Shown piece by piece: positions 21,918 through 35,900 of a DNA stretch of 64,000 bases. The DNA lies in the NCBI GenBank assembly GCA_002245135.1, contig NGBS01000010.1, positions 124,001-188,000 of the forward strand, given 5' to 3'. Source of the DNA: Proteromonas lacertae. Taxonomy: Eukaryota; Sar; Bigyra; Opalinata; Proteromonadidae. Each line of letters opens with the position of its first letter. The first letter of the stretch is position 1. Below the pieces are notes generated by a model that saw nothing but the letters and a program-made list of their open reading frames with translations, ran no database searches and was not told where the DNA came from. A program made the translations under genes and the position numbers.

Positions 21918-22880
21918 ATGTCAGATATAGTATTAACACCTAAAGGGTTCATCAGAAAAAGAAATACTGAAGTATAGAAGAATTGTTTGTAATTATAGAA
22001 AATATATCTTCCATACTACTTTCCTTTCAAATCAATACCTTATGATCCAAAGATGCATGATGTATTTCCATCATATTATACTGATTTACTTTTACATCAA
22101 GTTCTACAAACAAATAAACTAACTCCTTTAGAATTAAACAATAGTATTTAATATAATTATGTTGTTAATAGTGTTTTCACAAAGCATTATTAAAATATTG
22201 ACAAATATGAATAAAATTAACAGAAAACTAAGGTCACTCATGCATTTGAAATTATTTAATTATTTTCAATACATGAACAAGAATTGTATATATATAATAT
22301 ATCTATTTGCCAATGTATTTAGTAAGTGATAAAGGGTTTAAACTAGAATATGGTTATAAAGATATAGACTATTGTTCTTTTTATGATATAAAGTTTCTAT
22401 TAAATGTTTTTCGTAATTATAATATCACATCAGAGAAAGAATTACCCCATGTATATATGGTTAACAAAAAATATCCTATTTGGGTTGAAAAGAGTATGAA
22501 ATTATGGTTAATTTTATGATTAGAATTTCTAGAAGCTTTATCTCCTGAATCACTTAAGCCACAAGAAATATTTGATCAATTCCAAGGTGGAACATTAGTA
22601 ATAAAGATGAAAATAATAGGAAATGAGAAATTTAAAGTAATTGCAGATGATAACAAGACTATATTGGAAGGAGATGATAATGTATAGAAATATTAATTAT
22701 AATGTAATTGAATAGTATCATTTAGGATATCATATCTTTCAATTTGAAGTTGAATTAGATAAAAACCAACTGTTTCCTAGACCAGCATATGTATCTGATA
22801 TAAATAGTGTATTAGGGGGAAATTTAATAAGTTTACCACATAAGCCAGTATTAGATAGGAATAAATTAATATCTTCTTAA
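21918..22880 (+). CDS. Unrecognised conserved-looking protein, six exons
   Basis: Five short GTAT...TAG introns (21972-21998, 22144-22171, 22286-22322, 22494-22523 and 22682-22715) connect exons into an exact 268-codon frame from ATG 21918 to TAA 22880. I do not recognise the family. The N-terminal part reads IYLPYYFPFKSIPYDPKMHD then SYYTDLLLHQVLQTNKLTPL. The C-terminal half has FDQFQGGTLVIKMKIIGNEK and HIFQFEVELD, which look like beta strands of a folded domain. There is no signal peptide or membrane segment. It starts 110 nt from the divergent CAP-Gly/WD40 gene and ends 83 nt from the convergent proteasome gene. The precise multiple of three after removing five introns supports the model. 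The function is unknown. Confidence 0.6.
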
Positions 22881-22919
22881 TTTTGGTGTTAAAAGATACT
22901 ATCTCTTTTTAACAAAACA

Positions 22920-22944
22920 GAATAATAATAATAATAATAATAGC
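22920..22944. repeat. AAT/ATA microsatellite between convergent genes
   Basis: A short run of ATA-type triplets fills part of the 83-nt gap between the stop of the five-intron gene and the stop of the proteasome gene. Confidence 0.75.
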
Positions 22945-22963
22945 AATATTTATAAGTATTACT

Positions 22964-23684
22964 CTATAAATTTGGATGAACACCTAAAAATTGTGAATCT
23001 ATTTCTCTAATTCCGTTTACATCAACAACTTTAGTTATAAAATTGGTTTCGTTAATAAATGATCTAGTGTAAAGTGCATTAACACATGTCTTTAATAGTG
23101 ATTTAGCTTCATCTAAATTCATATTATCCTAAATAAAAAATAAAAATATATATATTGTATATCTAATACTTTGTATTGTTCATCGCATATAGCTTGAGTG
23201 AATGTACCGGCTACTCCTTGCACCGTGTATTTCATTGGACGTAATGCTGCCATATAGTCAAGATAGTAGAGTGATGGACCACAATCATCATCATAACCTG
23301 CAATAAGCATATCACATTGATAAGGTCCTTTTCTCAAAGCTTCGGCCAATTCTTTTCTGATGAAATGAGCTGCTGAGTGAGTACTTGATTCATATGAATT
23401 TCTGAGTCTGAAAAGTGTTAAATTCTTTTGTATATATTCTGAAAAAACGACTCTATCACCTGCATCTCCAACTAAAGCAAGCATTTTTCTATTATCAATT
23501 GAAACAATCTATTTCATATAGAAAATGCAAATTAAAAAATACTTTATCTTCATCTTGTTTATAGTTCAAAAAAGAATAAGGAGCATTACTATCAGCGGTA
23601 ATTATAACAAAGCTACATAAAAAAATAGGCAAATGAATAACTTATAGTATACTCTTTGCCTTTAATTCCGATAAGAGCTTCCAT
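22964..23684 (-). CDS. PSMB2: Proteasome subunit beta type 2 (beta-4), four exons
   Basis: Removing introns 23613-23652, 23509-23542 and 23129-23169 yields exactly 201 residues, the usual length of PSMB2. This is a structural, non-catalytic beta subunit of the 20S core particle. The start MEALIGIKGKDFVIITAD corresponds to the family's N-terminus without a propeptide. Recognisable blocks include NRKMLALVGDAGDRVVFSEY, MLIAGYDDDCGPSLYYLDYM, VQGVAGTF and the C-terminal TNFITKVVDVNGIREID. No frame break is present, unlike many neighbours. It is divergent to the giant secreted gene (235 nt between starts). This is the best ortholog call in the window. Confidence 0.93.
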
Positions 23685-23919
23685 ATGCGATTGCTATGTC
23701 AAAAATGCAAAGAAGTAAAGTTAGAATTTATGATGTTTTCGAACACCAATTTTAATTGGGAAGAATAAAGTGACTTTTTTACCACTTTTTGGCGGTCAAA
23801 CCAAGCTTTTTGTATTACGTTGGTAGGATCATTTTTTTGACTATAAATACATTTGTCCAACGTATAAATATCATTTTATTCATTATCTGATTATAATTGT
23901 ATAGGGTCTACAACTAAAA
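23685..23919. promoter_or_regulatory. Divergent intergenic region PSMB2 / giant gene
   Basis: These 235 bases separate the divergent starts of PSMB2 and the giant secreted protein and must hold both promoters. There is a less A+T-rich stretch around 23780-23830. I recognise no specific motif. Confidence 0.35.
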
Positions 23920-26900
23920 ATGCTTACTTTAAGGCCAATGATTAATTTGATCCTTATTCCTTCATTATTATTTATATTGGTTCAGTGTTCAGGTATAAAA
24001 ATCGTATTAATTTGTTTAATAGTAGTTCCAGAATCTATTGTATTTATTGAACCTGTATCAAGTTCTTCAGCTGATTTGAAGTGGAATTATCCTGATATAG
24101 AGACTGTTAATGATTTAAAGTCTATAACAGCAATGTACACAATAAATAAAGGTGTAGATGAAGTTCAAAAGCTTGAAATTAGAGTAAATGATGATCCAGG
24201 ATGTGTTGATACAATCGAGACATATGCAAAACATATTGATGAAGTACAGGCAATAGTGGCTTACATATCTGAAGAAAATAGAGAGAGTGAAATACAGATT
24301 ATTACATTAATCCCACCATCAAGAGTTGAGTTGACAGAACCATTTATTCTTCAGTACAGTCCATCAGACGAAGTACAATATCAAAGTGATTTATTACCAG
24401 TCAATATAACTGAAGAAGATTTAAAAGTGGAAATAGAAAAATTTCATTTAAGTGTAGAAAAAGTTGTAAAAATATCAACCAACGAATCATCATCATTAAA
24501 CACTTTAATGTGGGAAATTACATATAATGAAACAATAGGTAATATACCACAGTTATATATCTTTTCAATGCAGGATAATACCAAATCAATCAGTACTACT
24601 AAGATAAATGGTAGTTCATTAAATATCAATTTTCATATACAATATGGTAATGAAAATACAACTACAGTTTTAAATGCAGAAACAGCTACATCTTATGATA
24701 TTCAGTCTGCATTATATTCATTACCATCTTATCATATTATATCCACTGTCCATATGATTCAACCTGATTTGTTTAGTAAGATATGGATGATAACATTTGA
24801 TGATATGAATTTGTATGGAAATATAGAGAATTTAATTATCCATACTGTTGATGATATAAACAATGAAGATGTTAATATGACAGTATGTAGTGAAGATAGT
24901 AATGATTTATTATGTGAAAATATCGATACTATTAATGGAAATGAGATAGGTGGAAGTTTTGATATAATCATTAAAGATCAAACCTTGTCAAACCTATCAT
25001 CAAAAATTACAGCAAATGAATTAGAAGAGAGATTATTGTCATTAAAAGGTGATAATAATCAAACTGTAGTTGGCGCTATCAAAGTTGAAAGAGAATTAAT
25101 TTCCAGAGAATATGGTTATAAATGGACTATATTTTATATTAATAATTCAAATCCACCAAAATTAGAGATTAAATCACATTTAACAGGAGTCGAAGCAAAA
25201 ATATCATTAAGAAGTGAAAATGGAGAAGATCGATCAAGTGGGTTATATGAAGTAGGTGATTATCTATTTGGTGAATTTAGAATAGGATATAAAGGAAAAT
25301 ATACAGATTATTATGATTTAAATAGTATAGATTCAACTATACAAATTGGATTAAGATCTTTATTTCAAAACGACAATATTAAAGTTGAATCTGATGTTAA
25401 TAATAGAATAATGAATGAGAATTATGTATGGTCAGTCACATTTCCATCTGAAATGGGTATGATTGAAGCATTAACAATTGATACATCATTAATATATAAT
25501 GGAACTGCATTAGGAATATCAACTATTAGAAACAAACCAGAAAAGCCATTATTTGAAGGAGATAATAACCATATTATAATGATCAATGATATAAGTGCAA
25601 TGAAATATAGAATTAATGATTTAGAGAGTAATAAACCATTATATTTTAAAGTTAAATTCAATACAATATCAGGTAATAATGAATATGAATATGATTTGGG
25701 TAGAATAATATGTAGAAATATGAAACCTTCTCCACCTGCTAAAGTATCATTAAAACAAGAACAACCTAATCAATTAAGTATAATTATTACACCAGGTAGT
25801 ACCGATGGAGGATTACCAATCAATTTTATTGGATTAGAAATGATGAAAGTTCCATTCGAGAATGAAGTTCAAATGATTGAATTAATTGGTAATACAAAAT
25901 CAGAAATTCAAATGGTTCATATTACATATAATGATGATAGTAACAATGATTATTATTACTTGAAGTTATATGGTTATAAGACAGGAAGAATTTTACCTTC
26001 AACAATGGAAAATGGAATTAAATATCAGTTAGAACAATTGCCATTTATCAATACAGTGAAAGTGAGTAAAGTGTATGGTTCAAATAGAAAGGATATTAAA
26101 TGGTATATTACATTTACATCCTTAAGTGGTAGATTTCCAACAAGTAGTGGTAATATTGAAGAATTGAATTATGAGACTTCACCTTATTTTAAAGGAGAAA
26201 TTGAAATACAAACAGTTGTAGATGGTCAAAAATCGATGGGTGGAACATTTAAATTGAATTTTGGTGGACAAATTACTAGTCCAATTCCATGGAATGCCTC
26301 TCCTTCCTATTTGAAATTAACTTTAGAAAAATTATCAACAATTGGTGTAGTTGATGTTAGTTTGTTAGAATTCCCATCATCTAGACAGTTACTAGTAACA
26401 TTTGTTGGATGTAGATTAGATGAAATTAGTGATGTTATAGTATGTAATTCAGGTCCACAATCATTATTTACTACAGATGCAAATCAATTAATTGGAGGAA
26501 TGGTTAATATCGAAAGAATAAAAAGAGGATCTGGTGCTAATATTGAAAGATATTCAGTCGATTCATTAGAAAAGAGAGAAAAAGATTTAGTTAAAGTTAT
26601 TTCAATCACATCTACAGAAGAATTTATTATCGTGTAGCATTAGAGAATAATATGGGATTGAGTTTACCAGTCATATCTACACCACCATCATTTTCCATGA
26701 AATCAAGTTTACCTGGTGAATGTAGTGAAATATTTGTAAAAAGTAATACTGTTACATCATTGTTTTTAGGATGGTTATCACCTATTTTGAATGGTCAATC
26801 TCCAATATTAGGTTATTTATTATATATGAATGATATGAGTGATAATAGTAATGATAATAATAATGGATATGAATTAATTGCCAATACAACTGCAACTGAA

Positions 26901-29900
26901 TATAATGTTGATGGTTTAATAGAGAATAATATTTATAACTTCAAAGTCCAAGCTTATAATGAATTTGGTGTAGGATTAATGAGTGGAGAAGTAACATTAG
27001 TACCACATCTATCATATACACCAGAAACACCATTTCCACCACAATTAGTGACAATAATAAAAGATAATAACAACAACAGCAACATGATGATGATGATGAG
27101 AATAAAGTAAAAGCAAAGATAAAATGGAAAATTTCAATTAATTATGGTCCAAATATAATGAAATATTACATATTCAATAGAGATATGAATAATAATAATA
27201 AAGAGACATTATTAAAAGTTTATGAAGTTAAAGATATTACTTTATATTATACAACAATATTAGATGATATGATATATGGTGAAAAATATAATGTATTTAT
27301 TCAATCTATCAATGAAAGAGGTGTTTATAGTCCAAAGAGTTCAATAACAGAGATAATAATAGATACAATCCCATTAAAACCATCACAACCAACTATTAAT
27401 AGAATTTCTAGCACAAATATAACTGTGAGTTGGAATAGAAATAAAGAATATGTTTTACCAGTATTAGGTTATAAGTTATATCAATTTATGGATATTGAAA
27501 CAATAACTCCTGAAGTATATCAATTATCTATTAGTGGTTGTACTGGAGGTACATTCTCCTTAATATTGAATAATGATGATAATATAGCAACTAAAGATAT
27601 AGGTTGTAATGCAAAAGCACAAGATATTGAAGAAGCTATAAATGAATTACATAAAATACCAATTGTTAAAGTATCAAGTGATTTATCATCTTCATCTTCA
27701 TCTTCATCAACAACGTTTCTTATTACATTTCCAAACCAATTATCACCTGCTATTCCATTAAAAGTAGCATCTGGCAGATTAATAGGTGATAATGTTATTG
27801 TTAAGAATGAATTATATCAAAGTGGTTTTGTAGGTAGTTTAGTTTATAATGGTGTGAATAAACCAATGAAATTGAACACAAAGTTAGAAATACAACAAGG
27901 ACATACATATTTGTATGTATTACAATGTTATAATGAATATGGAGAAAGTGAATGGAGTATATCATCAGAGTTATTGACACTCTATGATAAACCATCTTCA
28001 ACTTATTCATATGTCGATATTAATTCAACTATTCTTCCTATTTCTACTGGATTTGCTGGTTATAGTTATGAAAAACAGAAGATTACATTGAAATCATATG
28101 GAAATATTGAAGGTAATTATACTGTATCAATTGGTAAAAATGGTATTGGAAGTATAATGTTGAATGTTAATAGTAGTAAAAATGAATTAGAAAATTCATT
28201 AAACCAATTACAATTAAGTAATGGCGAATATATTAATGTATATGTATCAAAAACAACCAACAACTTTATTACAGATTATATAATTACATTTAATGATTAT
28301 GGAGATATACCATTATTATATATTATTAATAACAATATAATAGGTGGAGAAATAGAAATAAGTGAAATAAATAGAGGTAGAGGTAATGAAGTATTAATAG
28401 TTCCAAGAAGTGAAGATAATAAACCAATCAATACAGTGGATAGAGATGATGATAATACTGTTTATATTGGTGAAATATATAATAATAATAATAATGAATT
28501 TGTTACATCTACATCTTATTCTAGAGTAATTCAACCAATAATGAATATACAACAATTACAAGTTTATAAATGTAATTATGATTCATATGAATATATATTA
28601 TTATATAAAGATACAAAAGTAACTGGTGTTAGAATTGATAGTGTAGAATCTATTAAAGAAGCAATTCTTTCTATTCCTTCTATTAAAGATATTGATGTTT
28701 CTTATGAAGTAATTGATGAAGATATGTCCTATTATACAGTTACATTTAACTCTAATTTTGGTGAAATGGATTTATTAGAACTTAGTTATGCTAGTGAAGA
28801 TAGAGATTCAGTTGAATGTACTATAAATACAATATTATTACAACAAAATAAACCAGAAATACAGAAAGTACATATACCAAAGAGTGATAGTTATAAATAT
28901 ATAAAAGTCACATTTGAAGATGAAGAACAATCAGCTATAATTGAATCAGAATCAAATGTAGAAGAAATAGTTGAAAAAATAAGTTCAATTCCTTCAATTA
29001 AAGAAGTACAAGTAACAATTGTTAGTAGTAAAGAAGATGATTCTTATGATTGGTTAATTACTTTTACACAGTTGAAGGGAAATGTCCCATTATTAAAAGT
29101 AGAACCTTCACCATCACTTATACAGAAAATAGAAATAGAATCACAATCAACATTAACTGGTTCATTTTCATTTTTATATAATAATAAGAAATCTGATTCA
29201 ATATCATTAACATCTACAAATGCAAATGATATGATTAGTAAATCATTAGAATCAATAATAAATACTCCAGTAGAAGTGAACAGGTTTATAAATAATGGAA
29301 ATAAGTTGGAATTGTTTGTTACATTTTATGTAAGTAATAATGATAATAAAGATGACATTTATAATTTATTATCAATAGATGAAACAGGTTTAAATGGTAG
29401 AAAAATACAATACAATATAACTACTGTTAATTCAAATATAGAAGATTCATCATTCTTAGTTGATATTAATGATATAATCGTTACAGAAATACAATATGGA
29501 AATCCTAATTATCTATTAGACTATCATGTTGATAAAATAGGAGAATATAATATACATATATACCAATTAATACAAGGAGGATTATTAGGAAAATATTATA
29601 ATAATATATACTATTATAAAGATCCAATAGTAACAAGAGTAGATAATGAATTGAATTTCAATTGGAATAATGGTATTGTTGTTCATAGAAAATCAGATTT
29701 AATTGCTGTTGAATGGCAAGGAAGATTAAAACCACCACATTCTGATGAATTTATATTGTATTTAACATGTGATGATAAATGTAGATTATTTATAGATAAT
29801 ACTCTATTTATTGATATTTGGGATAAAGGTATTAATCAAGGATGGAATTATATTACATTAAATAAAGAGAAATATTATAAATTAAGAGTTGAATATATTG

Positions 29901-32900
29901 AAATGAGTAGTAATGCATATGTGAAATTAGAATGGAGTAGTTCATTATTCCATAAACAGATTATTTCAACAGAATATTTATATTATGATTCTGAGATAGT
30001 GAATAGTCCATTTATAGCAAATATAATACCTAATTATCCATTTTATGTTTTCAGTAATATAATGAATGTTAAAGAGAATGGAATTGCAGGAATTGAAGAT
30101 TCATTTATTATTCAAGCTTTTGATCAAACTGGTAATAATATAATAGAAAGCAATAATAATAATGTGAATTATAATGTCAGAATAGTGATGAATAATAAAG
30201 AATATCCAAGTAGTATTAAATATACAGAAAATGGTAAATATGAAGTAACTTATAATTTAACAATAGTTGGTGAATATACAGTATATGTCACTTTAGATGA
30301 TAAAGATTTACAATGTGGAAATATAGATATTAATAATAATAATAAATGTAGTCCATTTAAAATAACAATATCACAAGCTACAAGTTCATTAGAATATTCA
30401 ATAATTGAAGGTTTAAATCCAACATACAACTACTTTGCTGGTTATAAATACTCATTTATATTTACAGTCTATGATTCATATCAAAATGTAATGAATAAAG
30501 GAGGAGATGAAGTAACATTAATGGTTGAGAATATTGAACATCCTATTTATTATTTAGCAAATACAACTGATTATAATAATGGAAGTTATGAATTATCATT
30601 TTCAATCAAAGAAGTTGGTCCTTACAGATTAATACTCAATTTGAATGGTAAGAAGTATAACCATGAGTTATTAGATGAATATTTATACTTTATAAGATCA
30701 AATGTTGTTTCTCCATCTAATTGCCTTGTTAATGGATTAGATAATTATAATAATTACTCAACAAAATATTCATTTAATGTAATATCTATGGATGAATATG
30801 ATAATATGAGAGATGGTAAATATGGCTGTATATTTGAAGATAAAGAATGTACTGATGGTAGTATTGATACATTTAATGTGGAAATAACACATGTTGAAAG
30901 TGGTAATAAATACTATTCAAGTTCAGCTGTACATGTTTTATCAATTAGTGGTATTAATTTGAGAGGAACATTTACATTAACATTCTATAATAAAACAACA
31001 ACTAATGATATTCCATATAATATTACAGCTTATTCACTTCAAGCAATTATTAATAGTTTATATTATGATGAATATAGAGTATTAGTTGAAAGAAAAACAA
31101 CAGAAACTGGATTTATTTGGATTATTACTTATTTAGATCATTTTGGCGAGTGGTTACCCACAGTATTAACAATTAATAGTGATAAATTAGAAGCAAATGA
31201 TGAAGTGAATGTAATAATTGATACTAGAGGAAAAGGTGGAATTTATCCAATATCATATGATTTACCAAATAAAGGATTATATTCAATACAAATCTATTAT
31301 CATGGTAATAAAATCAATGAAAATCTAATTATCATCAATGTGACTGGATCTACAATGTCAAGCCATTCTTCCTATGCTGAAGGTAATGGTTTATATTATG
31401 GAACAGCTGGTGAAAAAGCAATGTTTTATATCCATTCACAAGATGAAAGATTACCAGGAGTATATCATTATTATCTTGATTATAAATTAAGTGAAGAAGA
31501 AAAGGAATTATTTAAACCAACATCACATACATTCGAGTGTAATGCTGTAAATGGTTTATTCTCATTGAAATATTTTGATTTCTTAGTGATTGATGTTGAT
31601 TATAACACTACAATTGATGATTTCGAGAGAATATTAAGATCTAATGATGTGTTGGGAAATGTAAATATTAGATTAACAGGTAATAACGGTAATACAATAT
31701 GTTCTGGTGAAGAATTAACTATTACATATTCTACCTATATATCTCCATTAGAAATACCACGAATTAACACTAATGATTTGAATGGTACAGTTGAAATGAC
31801 AATGAAAAGTGAAGGATGTTCTGGTATAATGGGTGATTATAAAATATCAATAAATGGAATAGAATCAATACCAATAAGATTTGATGCTAGTAAAACAGAA
31901 TTAGAATATGCATTATCTAAATATACAGATTATTTATTCAATTATGAAGTGGAAGTTGATTATTTACACTCTACAAATACATCATTATATTCATTATATA
32001 AATTCTATACAATTTATTATTATGATTCTCCAATACCATCTCAAAGAAAACCTTTTACATTATCAATGGATATTTCCTCCATAATAACGTCAAATGATAT
32101 TAAACAACCAATATTGTATTTATCACATTTAAGAAATGTATCTGCAGGTAATCCAAGACCAAAGGATGTAGATATCAATACATTATATTTGAGTTTAACT
32201 CACTTAACTCACAGAGTTCACAATATAGAGTATAAAATAAGTGATAAAAAGATACAATTATTGTATTGCACTGCTACAAGCGGATCATTTTCTATAGTTT
32301 ATGATGGTTATTCAGAAGTTGAAATTACACCAACAATGAATGGAGTGGAATTCTTAGAAATATTGAATGATCATTTTGGTTTAAGTGATATGACAATTAG
32401 TAATAAATATGATATATTATGTAATGGAATTGATAGTTTTATTTCTTCATTAAATAATAAGACATTCCCAACATTATTAATATCAAAGAATAACTTAAAG
32501 GATGGAGAATTATATTTTGATGTAATTCAAGAAGGAACATTAGAATTAAAACCATTAGAAGAAAGTGATGAAGGTATTTATGAATATAGTTATATACCAT
32601 ACATTTCTGGTCAATATGAATTATCATTGAAGATGAATAATTTGAATTTATATTATCCAAATACAACTTATATTTTAGTTAATTCTAGTAAACCATACGC
32701 TCCATACTCAATTCATGATTCAAAATCAATCGCATTTCAAGGACAAACTTATACATTCAATTTAGCTTTGTATGATGAATATAAAAACAAATATGAATCA
32801 AGAATATTAGTGAAATATGAAAAAATAACAGCTTATTTGTTAAATATAAATAATAAAAATAATGATAGAGTTATAGCAGATATTGAATTATCAATTCCAT

Positions 32901-35900
32901 ATACATTTGGTAACTATACAATATCATATATTCCACCTGATCCAGGTAGTGGTGATTATTTATTATATGTTAATTTAATTCAAAAAGGAGGATTATTGAG
33001 TTATTATTATGGTTCAATAGATTTCCAATTCTTAAAACTAGGTGATTTATATCATTGTCCAATTGGTACAATAATATGTGATTCTACAAGAATTGATAAT
33101 AGTTTGAATATGAATTGGGGTTTATCATCTCCATTAGTTGGTTTTCCACCTGATTATTTCACTGTAAGATGGGAAGGATATATTATTGCACCAGAAGATG
33201 ATATTTATACATTAACATTTGAAGGAGGAGATAAGTTAATGATTTATATTAATAACACTGTAGTATTGAATGATTGGATAGAAAACATTGAATCAAAGAT
33301 TCATGTAGTGAATGAAATTCAATTAAGTTCTACTGAATTAATATCTATTAAAATAGAGTATTTAAGTTTAAGTGGTGATTCAGAAGCTAAGTTATATTGG
33401 AATTCAAGTGTTATAAATCCAAAAGAAATTATTCCATCAGATTATTTATATTATGAACAACATATTCATAATATTCCATTAGGTATTACAATTCTACCAG
33501 GTAATTTATCATCAGAAACAACAACAATAGAAATAGACAACGAGAAAGAATATATAGCTGGAAATATGGTAGAATTTGATATAATATCAAGAGATGAAAG
33601 TAATATGATATTATATAATCAAGGAAATATTAATTTTGATATTGTTATAAAAGATTCAAATAATAAAGTGGTAGAAAATACAATTATTCCATATGATTGG
33701 AATTTATTATGTAGTAAATGCATTCATGCAACTTACAACAGTACCACATTGACTGTATTTTATATTGTAAAAGATAGTTTATTAATTGGTGATAGATTAT
33801 CAATAAACAATGAAATTGTGATTGTTTCAGATATTTCTATTAAATATATTACCATATCAAAACCATATCAAAGTCAATCCATTGAATATACTGATTTATA
33901 TAAAGTAGGAAATAACACTGGCATTTATCATTCATCATTTATACCAACAGTAAGTGGTAGATATGAAATAAATGTAAATACTCCAAGTTTGAATGAAGTT
34001 CAAGTATTTACATTAACATCTAAAAGTCCAATTTATGGATTTATTTCATTTATTAATAATGATAAAATATCTGAAGATATATCTGTTGATGGTAGAATAA
34101 GTGTAATGGAGCAAATGCTTAATAATATAATAGATAATGGTAAAGTAGAAATTGAAACAAATAATATCAATGATAATGAAAATGATAATTACCAAAAACA
34201 ATGGATTATTACATATTTAATGAATAATAATGAAAAAGCACCATCTTTAGTATTAAATACAGAAAGTACATTAGGAAATAATCTAACAAGTACATTTGAA
34301 GTATTACAGAAACAACAGTTAAATATCCCAGTAAAGAATAGTCCACAATATATTACAGTTATTCCAGATATTACATCATCCAAACATTCACTTGTTAGTG
34401 GTAGTGGTTTAGGTAAAAGTGTTGCAGGAAATGATTTATTATTATATATCCAATCAAAAGATAAATATAATAATAACAGATTAGATTCACAAGAAAGAGA
34501 TTTTTATGAAGTTAATATATTCTCTATTAATCCAAATACTGAAGATGAAAAGGTAATCACATTACCTGTAAGTTATATATCGAACGGAAGATATAGTACA
34601 AATTATACATTGAATGAAACTGGTGTATATACAGTAGCTGTATCATTATCAACACAATATTCAATACAACAGATTATATCACCATTAGCACAGAATGAAT
34701 CATGGTGTGTAATGTTGAATAATAAGACAAGTGCAATATTATCACCATTTATAACAAGTGATGATTTATCAATAGCAATAACACAATTGAATGATAATAA
34801 ACATGTTGATGTGTCATTTGATCTTCAAGAGAAAATATACACTATTACATTCAGTTCAATAGTAGGAAATACACCATTATTATCTGCATTTACATATGAT
34901 AATAATGAAGCAATTATATGTAAAGAAATACAACCAGGCAAATCAGTGTTAGTAGGTAATGCAGATTATATAAAGTATGAAACTCAAGTAATAGCAATAG
35001 ATTGTGCTAATATGAAAGGATATTTCAAATTATCATTTAAACATTATACTACAGAACCATTATACATAGATAATGTAACTGATGTAGAAATATCCACTGC
35101 TTTGAACAAATTAAAACCAATTAATAGTGTAACAGTAGAAAATGTAATAAATACAGAATCAATAAAACAATATAAAATCATATTTAATCCTATTGAAGAT
35201 GACAATATAAAGTTAATCACAAATGTTGGTAATTTACCTACAATTCAAGTAGATAAATCACATTTAGAATGTTCATCTTATCATCCTATAACCTCAACAT
35301 TTGAAACTAATGGTGAATATCCATATTCAATAGAAATAAGTGCATCTGATGCTGTTAGTAGTAGTAAAACAACAATTTTCCAAAAAGAGAATGGTGGATT
35401 AACACAAACAACAGCTAATGAAACATCATCATTTTATATAACATTAAGAGATGAATATTCTAATTTAGTGACAGTTCAACCAAGAAATGAAATACAATTA
35501 TTACATGTTCCATATTCCAATTTATTCCAATGTAATTATATCATTACATTTAATAATGAAAATAGTAGAGATATTGCATGTAGAGCAAATGAAAGTGAAA
35601 TAGAATATGAAATTAACAGAATACCATCAATTGGTTATGTGAAAGTAGAAGTATATGATAATAGTTCAAGTGATGAATATACACTTTATGCAATAACATT
35701 TATTACTTTATTAGGAGATATACCAACATTATCAGTGAAATCAGTTGAATTAGGTGGTAGTATTAGATTATATGGATGCAATATCAATAATGTACAAAAG
35801 ATAAGTATTACTGGAGATTTAGGAAATACAATAACTGGTAATTATTCAATATTATATGGTAAGGATGAAATTAGATCTATTTCAATAGAAGCAAGTATAG

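Noticed and set aside
26600-27160. Separate short gene at 26652-27110
   Set aside because: Its upstream frame reads RVALENNMGLS, the end of the preceding FN3 domain, and its downstream acidic repeat continues into the next segment, so it is part of the giant gene.
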